Shown one piece after another: positions 34,050 through 46,200 of a DNA stretch of 64,000 nt (the stretch's first letter is position 1; each line of letters opens with the position of its first letter). Under the pieces are notes generated by a model. The model was not told the origin of the DNA and did not search any database. It was given only the letters and a program-made list of their open reading frames with translations. The stretch is from Zeus faber (lineage: Eukaryota > Chordata > Actinopteri > Zeiformes > Zeidae): the NCBI GenBank assembly GCA_960531495.1, contig OY482854.1, positions 8,227,259 to 8,291,258 on the forward strand, given 5' to 3'. The translations under genes were made by a program, and so were the position numbers.

Positions 34050-34200
34050 TGAGGGAGCAAAGGGATGAGGGAACCTAGGGCTTTGAGAATATAGGGATGA
34101 GAGAACATAGCATTGAGTGAACATGGGGATGATGGAATTGGAATCGGGAACATTGGGACTGAAGGAACATAGGGTTGAGGGTACATAGACATGAACCATC
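34050..34200 (+). repeat. Degenerate minisatellite (GGGATGAGGGAACATA-type)
   Basis: Irregular repeats of about 17-20 bases: gggatgagggaaccta, gggatgagagaacata, gggatgatggaatt, gggactgaaggaacata and gggttgagggtacata. Units differ at several positions. It follows the 3' end of Helitron-like copy C. Confidence 0.6.
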
Positions 34201-34439
34201 TGATTCTTTGCCTTCCAAAATACCTGCAGTTGACTTCATGCCAGTTGCCTGGTAGTGAGTCATTCTGCTTTTAGAACAGAATAATGACAGCCTGAGGGAG
34301 CGGTTTTCATTTGTTTGCCATTGTTTATGATAAGAAAGAGGTGTAGAGATATTCGGGAGTATTACATTTTTTTCCCAGCATATGAGAGGGAATGAAAGAC
34401 AAACCAATGAAAGCACAAACTATTTCAATTGCTGCGTCA

Positions 34440-34810
34440 TTAACTGTGTCATTAATCCATGACTTGCGAACGACTTGTTCGTGGTGAACCAATCTCTTTA
34501 ATGACTCAAAAAAGCAGGGCAAGCAAGATAACTCACTTGACTCACAAACCGAAAATAATTGCTGAGAAATAAATAAAAGGCAAAGAAAAACCAGTTCATG
34601 GTATTTGGCACAATTTAAATGTAACTGATCTACAAAGATGTGGACTCGAGTTATGGTTTCTTGGACTTGAGTCGACTCGAGTGAGTGTTTTGAAAACTTG
34701 CAACTTGACTTGACAGAAAATAAATTACTTTAGACTTGACTTAGACTTGGAAGTTAAAGACTTGTGACTTCACTTGACTTGAGACATGACTCAAATAACT
34801 TGAACTAAAA
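34440..34810. repeat. Dispersed repeat with gacttga-type words
   Basis: Bases 34625-34800 are rich in ttgacttg and actcgagt words, and 34450-34510 matches the gaacgatttgttcgt block of 51360-51400 as gaacgacttgttcgt. This looks like non-autonomous hAT-type repeat sequence common in fish, but no terminal inverted repeats could be set. Confidence 0.35.
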
Positions 34811-35050
34811 CACTATCTGCCATAAATAGGTACTTTTTGTTTTCTTTTGTGGTTGGCTTGGTATTCCCCTTCATTGTATGTGGTCGCGGCTTGGTAGCAG
34901 ATTGCCAAAAATAGTAGTAATCAATGAATGGTGCTATCGTGCAATTGAGATTTCCTTATCAGACACAAGTTGGGGTTTAGAAAATTGTAAGTTGTAAACA
35001 AGGGACGGGGATGGACAACATAAAGCCCGGTGACTCCAAATGTCATATTC

Positions 35051-35256
35051 TGTATTACATTACATTAAGCAGACACTTTTATCCAAAGCGACTTACAATT
35101 GTTCAAACACCGACGGACGCAGCCATCAGGAGCAATTAGGGGTTTAGTGTCTTGCTCAGGAACACTACAGCATGCTAGCAGGAGGAGCCTGGGATTGAAC
35201 CAGCAACCTTTAGATCACTAGACCACCAGCTCTACCGCCTGAGCTACCACCCCCTA
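35051..35256 (-). mobile_element. tRNA-derived SINE, third copy
   Basis: Same family as 18039 and 19575 and again on the minus strand: gtagctcaggcggtagagc and ggttgctggttcaatccc, with the tail ggataaaagtgtctgcttaa. The flanking duplication is not clear. Confidence 0.8.
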
Positions 35257-37199
35257 ATTGCCGTGTAGCAGTTCTTCCGCTGATTTGTGACATAGTGATG
35301 GTACAGATGTATCTGGTTTCAAAATAATCTTTTAACGGCAGTAAATGAGTCTGTAGCCTGTAGACGCTAGGTGACAGCAGAGTACTTGAATCCTGACGAC
35401 ATATGGAGGAGTGCACAGTACTGTACCCATTCGGGAGCTGCGCCGTGTCAAAATTAACCTTAAAACGTATTAGGCTACATATATATTCCTTTATCCCACT
35501 TTTAGAACAGGAGCGGGGGTATTATGCACGCCCAAGCTGCTGCTTCACAGGTTTGTCTCCTTTAAGGATAAGTTCCCTAGACGCAGTAACCCTCAGCCAA
35601 TGTTATTAAATCAGTGTGGTCAATTTCAACCTGTCCTCTCTGCCCCCAGATAATGAACTTTCTCCACCCATTCTTTATTTAATGAAAAGATAAGAATTAT
35701 AATAATTTTATTCAATATATTTGAACATCAGAAAAAAATGTAATTAATAATATTGTCTTAGTTAAAGAAAAAAATGTTATAATATCGGCATTGGTTTTTT
35801 TTCCGCACACTTTTTCTGTGAAACGCCTTTTGACTTTACTTTGATAAACGATACTGTCACTTTCAAGATAATCTTGAGAATAAATGATAAATTACCAAAC
35901 AGACAGCACAGTACATTTCTTAGTGAAGACATATGCATACATTTTTAGAGAAACACACAGTCAGTCACACTCAATATTGACTTGCAACATTCCTGTGCGC
36001 CCATCGACGTAGCAGAGTGTGCTCAGCGCAGGGCCACCAGATGTTAGCCCCGCACACTGCCGACACCAGCAGGCCGCCAGATTTATGGGCCCTCCACCAT
36101 CCCCCGCTCCCTAACCCACACCCACAACAGCAAGCAGCACCCCAGGGGCCCCGGAAGGCACCCGGACGCGCTCTCCGCAGCCCCGCCAAGTCGCAGCACA
36201 CCACCAAGCAAGCCACCAAGCAAGCCACTCCCTCTTGTAGTAGTGATTAGTTGTTTATAGACCTAAACATGGTAAAATATTCACCAAAGGGGGGTTCATC
36301 GATTCATCGATTTATCTGCTCATCTCTCCATATTAATGGAGACGCTCTGATTCCTTCTTTTAAAAAATAAATGACAGCACAGCAGGTTTCAAGCATGTGT
36401 GGGCGTTGCCACGGCAACATGCAATTGAAATATACTAATATAAAAACTGGACAGGTACAAGCACTTCGTCACGCCTGAGCGGGTAAATAGGTTAGTTTTA
36501 ATGAACATTTTAATTGAAGCATTAACTTTTGAACTTTTCCAGCTTCTGACTTTCCTCCCTGTAGCTCTGCTGTCGTTCCTTATTAATGGGTGAGTCATAA
36601 AAAATGAAGAAAAATAAAAATTATGTACACGCCCCTACAAATAGGCAACATACATACCAAAGTATGTGTACAGTGTGTACACGTACACTATTTCAGTTGC
36701 CTGCCAGTCTGCCTCTGTTTCCTGCTCTCTCTCAGGGGTTTCTGAGTTTGGACCAGAGCATAATAATTTGACTGGAGGTCTGCTGGGAGGCGGACAGGCT
36801 TATTACTGTGTCAAGTCTCCAGGGGCGAGACTGACAAGGTTATGTCCACATATACACGTACTAGTACGTATATGCACACACATATGCACTTTTTTGCGTT
36901 TTGCATTAACATGGAAGCATAATCACATTCATGGACTCGGGAGGCAAAGAAGGATTTGCACTTTCCCTCGCTGTTTGTTCTCATTTTCTATTCCTGCATA
37001 GTCAAAGGTAGGAAAGTTCATATTTAAACTTGAATTTGGTCTGTCTCATAATTTTGAAAGTGGTTTCCTTTCAAGGGGACGTGAAGACATGATTGATACC
37101 GCCATAGCCAATCACCTTATTTGCTTGATTGCAAGTAACAGGAGGGTAGGGTCGTGTTTTCAGACACATAACTGCTCGGAATACAGTCTGGTGAACACA
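35257..37199. other. No gene seen; one GC-rich repeat block
   Basis: The GC-rich block 35990-36240 contains gcagcaccccaggggccccg and gccgacaccagcaggccgcc. It resembles the GC-rich L1-type region at 47580-47850 in composition and word order and is probably L1-derived. The rest is AT-rich. An apparent immunoglobulin-like YYC stretch at about 36800 is discussed under rejected items. Confidence 0.4.
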
Positions 37200-37815
37200 A
37201 ATGCAGGACACAACAAAAGCTCAGGAGTAGGTGCAAGGTTTATTGTAGAACCAGCAGGGGTTGGAAATTCCAGCCACTGAGGTGGCGGTCAATACTTGGG
37301 GTGAGATGGTTCAGGTTAAACAGTAAATGCAACCACTGTCACTTAGTCTAAGATTATTGCATAGAAGATGAGAGTATTACAATGACAGTTGCTAAGGGTG
37401 TAGTCATATAGGTCAAAAAGGCAGTTGTGATTGTCCATTGATTGTAGTATTTTTCCATTACATTGTCAAAGACAACCTTGATGGCAGGAAACCGGGTCCA
37501 GGGAAACGGGGGGAATCAAGGTCCAGGGAAACAGACAGGGAATCGGGGTGAAGGGAAATTTTCAGGGAATCAGAGTCCAGGGAAACAGGCAGAGAATCAT
37601 ACAGTGGCTAAGACAGAGTGCGTGGGACAGTGAATGGGGAATGGGGAACAGGTTAAATACAAGAATAGTGATGAGTAAGGTGACAACAGCTGGTAAGATT
37701 GCAAAATGGGGACAGGTGTGCAGTGGCAGGGATGTGGAACCCGAAGCAGAGAGAGGGGGCTAGAGACGGACAGAGGGAGCTCGAGAGGGTCAGATAACAA
37801 GCAAGGCAGGATACT
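37200..37815. repeat. LTR-like dispersed repeat, copy 3
   Basis: The block 37490-37800 (agggaatcgg and gtccagggaaacag words, then ggggacaggtgtgca and gagagggggctagaga) matches 21410-21760 and, reversed, 12205-12425. The block 37200-37260 has aggtttattgtag, a possible reverse-strand polyadenylation signal, as in many fish LTRs. Ends are not defined. Confidence 0.5.
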
Positions 37816-37891
37816 GACGATAAGTTCTGAAATAGAAAATTGCATGGAAAAGACTTCAAAATGTATGAGGAAATTGCATATATATACCATA

Positions 37892-39535
37892 TGTGACCCA
37901 CCGCAGCAAATTCAAAACTGACACCAACTTAGATTTCCCCTGCCTCACTGAAACCTGGCACAAACCCCTGAACTATTTCTCAATAAACCAGACCCACTGA
38001 TCGGCAGGATTCACATACATTGATGCGGAGACCTTGCCTTCAAACTCTCTGATCCCACTCCTTTGGTCACTGCTATTATCTACCCCCCCCCCCCCCCCTC
38101 CCAGAAGTCAAACCCCTCCTTTCTCTCTAACTTCTCTGATTTTCTGACCCAGCAATTTGCATATCACGCTCTCCTCCTGGGTTATTTTAATAATTGTAAT
38201 ATCCACATTGATGACCCTGACTCTAAATTTGCAATAGAATTCCTAGAGCTGCTACAATGCTTCAAATTTGTGACCCACCACAGCCAAACACGCTATGTCA
38301 CGCATTTCTAAAATCGCCACAAGCCGCCAAATCAGTTGATAAAACCTGTCTAGAAGGAAAATTCGATTTTTCTAGATTTGTGTTCCTTTGGGGGTATTTT
38401 TTATCTCTCAATGTATTTTCAAAACCGAATCTGATTTATAAATATTAGATAAATGTTAAGCCGTCGAGTTTAATATTCCCGATAGATTACATGGGGAACA
38501 ATGTTTGCTTACCGAGACGCTAAACAGCGCAAACACCAATCGATTGTTTCCTTTAAAGCGACCTTCCAGGTGAAAATCATTCCTCCATATTCCATGTGAT
38601 GTGAAGTCACAATGTGAAACCGCTTTGATAGAGTTCAACTTCAAAATCCTACTACTTTTACACACACCTGGATACATTATTGTGTAGGTGGCGTAAGCAG
38701 CGAAGAAGAAAAGCTGACGTCACTTCCATAAACAAATGGTTAAAGCGTAGGACGAGGAGCCTTCACTTGTCTTTGAAAACTTTAATCTCCGTGTTGTAAT
38801 GGATTACGAGAAGCGGGTGGCGGAAGCTCTAAAGCATATCGGGGACCTTAATCAGACCAGTGCAATAGATCCAATCAGTGAAAGCAGGGGAAGTCAGTTG
38901 AGGCTGGTGATGCAGATTATGAACAAGTAGCAATGGACAAGATTCTTAAGTTTATCTGTAAATGCACACACCGAGGTTGATCTGCAAAGACTAATATTAT
39001 TGACAGACTCTATATTTTGTTTACACCTTGCTTTACACCTACGGACCTTTGATCGACGTACTGAACCAACGCTATTTTATTTCCATCCCATATGAAGAAT
39101 GCAAAAAGAGGAGGTGCTCAAGGAACTACACTGTGCCAGACCCGCCCGGTCTGTTTGACGGTCACGTCTGGCCCATGTACGTCAAACACAAGAACATTCA
39201 GGAACATGTGTTGTCTGCAATTTTTATAAAACATGTATATTCTTATTGGTAAATAAGAGCTTTTTTAGAAACAAAGATGTTGTGTGTTGAAGAGGCTGTT
39301 CAACATTCCCTCAAATCACAAGAACAATGCAGAGATTGCCCTATTCAGCAGGATGTCAAGTCACCATTCCCCAGAGTGTCAAGTTTCCATGTGGCAAGTA
39401 GCCATGTGGCTTTGTTGGTCCTCCAATCATTTGCATTCTGGGAGCTGGCTGAATGAAGCCAAGTGTGGAGATTTTGAGGGTGATTATCTCAGAAACACAA
39501 TTTGCTGCACCCTTGTCATTAAAAAGCCATAGCAA
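37892..39535 (+). mobile_element. Inverted-repeat element copy 2 with an attached L2 fragment
   Basis: Bases 37892-37908 are tgtgacccaccgcagca, the terminal sequence of the element. Then comes an L2 endonuclease fragment (37909-38268). A second terminal copy TGTGACCCACCACAGC (38269-38284) opens the element proper. The interior matches copy 1: ccatattccatgtgatgtga, the ORF start MDYEKRVAEALKHIGDLN (about 38800), and the 3' part 39238-39535 with ctggctgaatgaagcc. The right terminal repeat is missing. The L2 piece shares with copy 1 both the junction and an internal deletion. Confidence 0.6.
39020..39252 (+). pseudogene. Possible transposase C-terminal fragment
   Basis: A frame (39028-39252) reads [20 protein letters not shown]. 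The overlapping frame has [10 protein letters not shown], so a frameshift may separate a proline-glycine stretch from a CxxC pair. The position near the 3' end of an inverted-repeat element and the cysteine pair fit the zinc-binding tail of piggyBac-type transposases. No acidic catalytic core is present. The call is tentative. Confidence 0.25.
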
Positions 39536-39599
39536 AAGTGGAATTCATTTGGAGTGGACAACACAATAAAATGTAGAGTCCATCAATATTATGAGTCTC

Positions 39600-39755
39600 G
39601 GAAAATCTGAAATTTGAAAATTTGTCACCAACCTCAATGGACTTCATCACATCATCATTGTAACAACAATGGAATCGTCGGTCTCCTCTGGTGGTTCTTG
39701 AAAATATTGAGTTTCATCGTCACATTAAGATTGAATACTGCTGTTTGAAATGTTC
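39600..39755 (-). mobile_element. Inverted fragment of the same inverted-repeat element
   Basis: The reverse complement of 39620-39752 matches 18340-18465 of copy 1: gatgaagtccattgaggttg and catttcaaacag are shared. It lies in opposite orientation just beyond copy 2 and is the only part here corresponding to the acidic region after the SINE site. An inversion or a second nested copy would explain it. Confidence 0.6.
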
Positions 39756-39759
39756 TTTC

Positions 39760-40208
39760 AACCTTTCTATCATAGCCAGCATTAACTTATTCAGCAATTT
39801 GTGCTACAGGAGCTCTTCCATGGGATCGGACCAGACGGGCTAGATGTCGCTACCAACATCAATGAGCCCATGGGCGCCCATGACCCTGTCGCCAGTTCAC
39901 AGGTTGTCCTTCCTTGGACCACTTTGGGTTGGTACTAACCACTGCATACCGGGAACACCCCTGCCATTTTGGAAATGCCCTGACACAGTAGTCTAGACAT
40001 CACAATTTGGCCCTTGTGAAAGTCCCTCAGATCCTTACGCTTACCCATTTTTCCTGTTTTCAACACAACTTCAAGAACAACATCAACTTCCAGAACTCAC
40101 TGTTGACTAGCAGTCTAATATATCCCACCCTTTGACAGGTGCCATTGGAACAAAATGCAATGTTATTTACTTAATCTGTCAGTGGTTTTAATGTTATGGC
40201 TGATCGAA

Positions 40209-40245
<37 letters not shown>
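39760..40245. mobile_element. DNA-transposon remnant, copy 2, with (TA)n
   Basis: Contains the fish repeat blocks atagccagcattaacttatt, accagacgggctag, tcacaggttgtccttccttg and ccctttgacaggtgccattg, then cagtggttttaatg before a (TA)n run at 40209-40243. The first blocks match 12600-12740. The sequence is non-coding here. Confidence 0.55.
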
Positions 40246-40248
<3 letters not shown>

Positions 40249-40539
40249 TATTTTTAACTTTTTGGTAAATATAATAAAAGTATTGAATTTCAATTGCCAA
40301 AAGCAATACCATGAAGCGTAAAATAAAATAAAGATAAGCATCTGTTTTGGTGGAAGTTAAAAGCAGAAAAACATATCAAGCCAATGATAAGTAACTAAGT
40401 ATTGCAGAAAATTTGAATTAAATGTAATTATAAATATCATTTAGACAAAAGTCTCGCTTAATTATAACAGCAATCATTATAAAATACATTTTATGTTAAT
40501 TTCATTTTTCTTTATTTGAATAATTGTTTGAATTATTGT

Positions 40540-40760
40540 ATTTGCCCACAAGCCCCAAAGTGATTAATCTCCTATTAATTTTCAGAGCAATTGGAATTGA
40601 TTCCAATGAGGACCTGGGGACACAGTGAGACCTCTTCAGCGTAGTCTGCATTTTTAATCACGCTCCTGTAAAGCAAGAGCTCCGGGGACGATAGCAATAA
40701 ATATGCAAAACAAATGTTGCGCATTAATAATAAACGCTGCAAATAAAAGCAAAAAACAAA
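40540..40760. promoter_or_regulatory. Candidate conserved noncoding element
   Basis: Unlike its surroundings this block is neither repetitive nor simple. It holds clustered homeodomain-type sites (gtgattaatc, ctattaattttc, tttaatcac), an octamer-like tatgcaaaac and gcattaataataaac. There is no open frame. Such clustering is typical of developmental enhancers, but composition alone can produce it in AT-rich DNA. Confidence 0.3.
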
Positions 40761-41103
40761 AATATTTGCCTTTCATCTAGGGTTTTCTTTGATAGGCCGT
40801 CTCAAATGCCCTATTTTTCAGAATGTACCTTTATGAGCATAGGATATATGCATACTTTTCGAAATGTCGACCCTGTCACAACAGCAATACTATACAGTGT
40901 ACTTAAAAATACTGCAACTCAAATAAAGTCTCCATAAAGAATCAAATTACGGTCAAGGAAGATTAGCGCTTAGCACTTCTGTCTAAGTACATCCTCAAAT
41001 GTACATGATCAGTCTTGTATAACTTGAATCACCTACAAAAATGATCCAGCTCCTTAATGTTGGTATTCCTGAGGGGAAGTCAAATTGAAACATTGCCTCC
41101 AGT

Positions 41104-41772
41104 AGATCACTGGCTTTCAACCCGGGTTCCGTGACCCCTTGGGGGTCCGTGGAGGCACTGCAGGCCACCCGTAAATGTTTTATAAATGTCAAAATTATTT
41201 CTGTGGTAATGTTTAAAAATTATATTTAGTAAACACCAATTATTAACAATATTCAAACAATTCAAAGCTTTGTTAGAAAAACAAAATCAGTAATCAGCTA
41301 AAAGCAATTCACAGCTTCTGGCATTATGGTGCCTTCAAAAACCTCAGAATTTTCATAAACGTACTGTTTCTGAAAGACATACAGTCGCTGTTGCATGGCT
41401 GAACTTCAATTAAAACACATGGTAAATGTTTTCTATTATTGTATTGATATTAAACAGCATGTAAAGCCCTATTTCAGATTAATGAAAACTTTATTTTAAT
41501 ATTATTATATTTTTTAAACACAGACCAGTCACAGAGTGTTGCCTACTAACAGAAAAAAAACAACAGAAATAAGTCTAAACCTAAAATAAAAACACACAAG
41601 AAGCATCATAACTGAGTATACAAATAGGTTAATAAGGCATTAAATATATGTCATTATAGGCTATGCTTAAAACACAACACAAATTTTTATTTAAAAATAA
41701 TCTATGGGGTCCCTGTTCTGTTCCTCAATCCATCAAGGGGTCCTTACACTGAAAAAGTTTTAATCTGCAGTC
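41104..41772. mobile_element. hAT-like non-autonomous element
   Basis: The left end reads cactggctttcaacccgg followed by gttccgtgaccccttggggg. The right part reads catcaaggggtccttacact followed by gaaaaagttttaatctgcag. These are the ends of a common fish hAT-derived repeat with imperfect inverted ends. The interior is AT-rich and non-coding. An 8-bp target duplication could not be confirmed. Confidence 0.5.
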
Positions 41773-41879
41773 GATTGTCTGTCCACTTTATTATAAGATC
41801 AACAGGTTTTGATGAAACCCAATTCGATTCAACTCTTGTATCCTCCATATGCACTGAAATATATACAGTATGTCAAAGT

Positions 41880-42105
41880 GAACCTCAATCACATGTCACA
41901 TTGTGGCAGATGCCATATGAGTCATATGGTCTGGTGTCATCAGGAGACACGGCCACATAGAGCGTCATCAGCATAGCTGTGGAAAGAGATGCCGTGCCTC
42001 TTGATGACACTGTCAAGGGGTAGCATGTACAAATAAAAAAGTAACGGTCCTGAAATTGAGACTTGTGGTACCCCACAGGTAACCCCCTAGTGTTAAGAGT
42101 CATCT
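41880..42105 (-). pseudogene. L2-type RT fragment (motifs B and C)
   Basis: On the minus strand, motif B reads [20 protein letters not shown]. It continues to the catalytic HSYADDALC block (about 41980-41960). A frameshift follows, then VAVSPDD. Only about 70 codons remain. Confidence 0.7.
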
Positions 42106-42264
42106 ATTCATCTATACATACAAAAACTTCAAACCAGGTAAACCAGTTATAAACATTCATAGACCTTCTCTACCTCCACACTCACACATATTTTTGTCTG
42201 TTTCATTCCATTTCATTTAATGGAACTTTTGTGACAGTATGCATCATACATCATGTTTCATATA

Positions 42265-42576
42265 CAGTTACTCCTCACTTAACCACCTACCTGTTTAACG
42301 ACCGTTCGGACTTACTACCAGCCCTCTGACCAGTCGGTATTATACGCTGTCTACAATACCGCGGCATGCGCGGCGTCTCAGGATCAAGCATCTCATCACG
42401 CATCACCGTTCTAAGTGTCAGTCTCGTTCCTGCAGTCTGTCAGTCATTCATTACACTTGCGTTCGCAATCGCCACACCCCCTTACCGTGAAATAACACGG
42501 GTCCTCGCTTATCGACCAATTCGCTTAATGACCTGGTCCTAGGAACGGAACTTGTTTGTGAAGTGAGCAGTACCTG
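42265..42576. mobile_element. pogo/Tigger-like MITE with TA duplication
   Basis: A 312-base element with terminal inverted repeats: left CAGTTACTCCTCACTT, right (reverse complement) CAGGTACTGCTCACTT, 14 of 16 bases matching. It is flanked by TA at 42263-42264 and 42577-42578. The interior is GC-richer than the flanks and non-coding. TA duplication with CAG termini is typical of the Tc1/mariner-pogo group. Confidence 0.75.
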
Positions 42577-42801
42577 TACATACATACACATTTCATATGT
42601 ATGTGCAGTATAAACTGTACTAATGTCCTATTTGGGCCTCCATACTTCGCCTAATTGCCTTTTTCTGTGAGCTGCTGTGACACTGCAATGTAGCTTTCCA
42701 TCTATCTAGCTATCTTCTGATTTGACAGGTATAATCCATTTGTTGCTAGCTGTAGCTAAATAGGATTTACTATCTGCCTATCAACTGGTCACATTGCCTA
42801 C

Positions 42802-43293
42802 TGTGAGAGAAAAATGCATACGATCAACTATTTTGAATGAGGACAAAGGCGTCTACCTCCAGAGGGGCGTTTTAAAACATTTGTCTCTGTTTCCACAGGA
42901 ACCCCCCAACTTTATGTAAAGAGAAATGTTCTTTCCCTCTACAATGTAAATTCTAACATGGAAGAACCAGATCATATTTGGCCCTGTTTACCTTGTAAGG
43001 AGATGAAGAATTGTCACAGGGGAACCTGGAGGTGCATTGTAAGGGACTGTAATCCGCGTCTGCCAGGTCATTTACAAGTTCCTGTGAATTTACTGTCTGA
43101 GGGTGGCGTCCAGGGAGACAGTTGAGGGACACAGACTTGTAAATGACTTCTGACCCAAGCCACACCCTCTGTTGTTGTATAAAGCCCTCTTGATCAGAAA
43201 TAAGATTAGACTGATCAGAACCCTGCTTTGGAGCAGTACTGAACCTTTCTCTTTATTGTGCAGAATAAATAATCTTGAATATTCTCATTTTTT
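42802..43293 (+). repeat. LTR, upstream copy
   Basis: Starts tgtgagagaaaaatgcatac and carries a TATA-like gttgtataaagccctc (about 43174). The polyadenylation signal is in cagaataaataatcttg (about 43262). About 93 percent identical by eye to the copy at 49378. Its 3' boundary is placed where similarity stops. Confidence 0.8.
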
Positions 43294-46200
43294 CTCAGGA
43301 TCTCTGCTTGGCTCTGTTGGACCTCTTCATGACCAGGTTGTGTGCACAACGGCAGCCAGGAACCGTGTTTTTGTTTGTTTATCTATATTTTTTTATATAT
43401 ATTTTTTTTTATTCAATAATACCTCAACATTATTGAATCCATAATATTATTGAGTATTGTTGATCCCTCCTAGCAAAGAGTTGGGAATAGGGAAGAAACT
43501 TCTGTTATTGTCAAGATCACATTAGATTAATTCATAAATAAAGTCAGAATGTTTCTCTCGCTTCTTTCCTCCTAGCAGAAGCTAGTTGAGGGAAGGTGAG
43601 GAACTTGTGGTGTTAAAATAAATGAATAACTAGAGTAAAATTGATTATAAAATAAAGGGAATACAAATAAAATCAAAGACAATAATAATAATTGTTATTA
43701 TTATAATTTTAATTATTGTTTTGTTTATTGTTTTTACTATTTTGTTTAGATTTCATTCTGGAGGTATTGATAATCCAGCTATGCGACTTACTTTCTAACT
43801 AGTTTCAGTAAGTTTTAATGCGTTAGGAGAGCGTAGTTCAAGGGCCCACTGTGTGACTCTATTTGCAGGATAATACGCATTGACATGAATCCTGTGTGAT
43901 CAAATTGGTGTCTGGCCGATTGATCACTATGGAACACGTATGGATGAGATGAGTTTGGAGAGATTCTATCAGTTTTGTGGGCTTTGTTTAGCGGCTGATA
44001 AAAATCTCAATGAAACAAGCGAATGTATAAATGCAAGATAAGTGTGGTATGTGTGCTGTACATAACATGCCAAACTAGTTTCACACATGAGTCCTTAAGT
44101 AGCATTATAACCCAAAATACCTGGTAGGATTGCTAGAAAGGATACCGTAAGGTTTTCAATAATTCGGGAAAAAAAAAATTATATCTATTTTTTTTATATA
44201 TAACAAGACGAGAGAGAGCTGTAAAGGTAATGATAGACTGAAAGGATTAGGGAAGTTGAGATGTGAAAGACAATGACAATGAAAGTGGGAAAATTTGCCC
44301 ATGATGCATTTGGGATTCTTTGTTTAGGATGAAACTTGGAGAGCAGAGGAAGCTGCAGAACTGAATAATTTAACTAATAGTCAAATGATGTAAGACAGAG
44401 ATCTATGCTGTGGTAGTATGAATAGATATAGCACGGTTTGAACTGTTGGAATGTGTTTAGAGAGATAATTGTGATGTTGATAATAGTGTTGTCGTGAGTT
44501 GAAGCAGGTTTTAAGTTGCTGGAAAGTGTCTTTGGTTCACAAAATCCGACTTTGGTAAGGTTAGGAGAATGGTGAGCTATTTTTTTTTTTAAAGAACTAT
44601 AGTTTGTGTTCTGTTAATATACTTTATGGAAAAGCATTCCAAATTTATAAAACTAAATTGATCAATGTGAATAAAAAAAGAAAATTGCTTCCAAAATATG
44701 TTTCAAGACATCGCGGAGATCAATTATGATGCATAGTAGCGGCAGCGTTTTTGGTTTATAAAGAGTTATTCTTTTTAAATTTACTTCATTTGTCCCTTTT
44801 GTGTTCTTGTGTCAAAGTGATCTGCTGGTTGAGGTAAGATAATACTTAATCTATCCCACAACGGGATAGTCTGCAGTGTTACAGCGGTAACAAACTGACA
44901 CAATGGCAAAAAGCATTAATAAATTGGTAATTCTAAATCAAAGGATATATGATTAAACACTATACATTAGATCATGATATTGCATGAGTGAATTGTTAGT
45001 TTTGGTATGATATACAACTTTGTTTGTACGTTTCGAATCCTTACCGATTACTTTTTGTTTTTCTCAGTAAGGCTAGTGATTGATTAGGTAGAATCAAACA
45101 ACATTATTAATATTATCAATTTTTATTTTTGTCTTACTCTAGAAGAAATCTCGATTTGACATTGAATAAGGTAGATGTTGATATACAGTATAAAATTTAA
45201 CAAATATGTTCAATAATATAATTGTATATAATATAATTGAATAATCAGATCAAAGAGAATTGCTCTACAAATGAGTAAGGCCGTAACATGTCCAGCATTC
45301 AAAGTTCCTTGTACACGATTGTAATTATTACTATTTGTATTTGACTGATTTGCAAATTTGATTATTTAATAGGCTCAATTGGAATTATTTTGAGATGATA
45401 TGCATGCGAGTATATAAATGGAGAGACCTTGATTGAATTAAGCTCTATATCCCATATTGAGCTCCATCGTTAAAATGTATAAAAGCATCAGATATTATAG
45501 AGTGCATTATAGCACCAAAATAATTCTTGATTAGTTATTATTTTAATATTAAATTCTCGTTGTCTAGTCTAGTTGTTGAAACAATCTTCAGAAGCTGAGT
45601 TAAGGATCACTGTGTTAACACTCAGGGACACTCTTGTCAGAGCACCCTGGAGTGATTATCTCTATGACGCTGCTTCTTACAGTGGTAGACCTCTCCTTTC
45701 ATCTTATTATAATGTATGAGAACAATACATTAAGCACCTTAAGGGTTTTTTTACACAAGCCCAAAAGCCTGATATACTGCTGAAAGACTTGCCTACTCCT
45801 GCATTTCCGAGAAGGTCTGTGAAAACCTTGTATACGAGATCCAGTTTGATCAAGATCAGGCTGAATAACTTGGGACATCTTCTGAACAACAAAGAAGCTT
45901 CTGTAATGGAAAATCAAAAGCAAGCTTTGACTCCTGCTGATCCTCTCCTCCACCAACGAACATGAAGTGTTTGGCCTCCAAGTACAGCAGACGCACAATT
46001 GAAAAAGATGTTGTGCACAGTTGAGGAGCCAAATCAACTGTGCTCCTTTGGCACTGGTTTCGATGATGTCACTGCATCAGAAAACATGAAACTGAATGAC
46101 TACAATTGGAATTTCTTCTCCAACTGAGAGCTGTGGAATGACTGAGCACCTGCAGTCCTGCTGGAAATGATATCTGTGTGATTACCATAAGGACTGCTTC

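Larger units (their letters stand above)
30470..34062 (+). mobile_element. Helitron-like element copy C (longest copy)
   Basis: In order on the plus strand: C76-like protease (30600-31090), linker, OTU-type protease (31337-31824), zinc-type block and HUH Rep remnant (31840-32570), then a long AT-rich 3' region matching copy A (32640-34062). The helicase domain expected after Rep in Helitrons is not seen; 32570-32640 joins the 3' region directly, so it has been deleted. A solo LTR (33663-33950) lies in the 3' region. The 3' end near 34035 (ctgcaactata) aligns with copy A at about 6185. All frames are broken. Confidence 0.7.

Noticed and set aside
34050..34200. CRISPR-like array
   Set aside because: Irregular, adjacent degenerate units without spacers in a eukaryotic context.
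36700..36850. YYCVKSPGA text resembling an immunoglobulin V-region end
   Set aside because: No disulfide partner, no tryptophan core, no leader or recombination signal; the surrounding frame is unrelated. Chance.
45699..46037. 112-codon minus-strand frame
   Set aside because: No recognisable motif and no support from composition; kept only as part of the LTR interior description.
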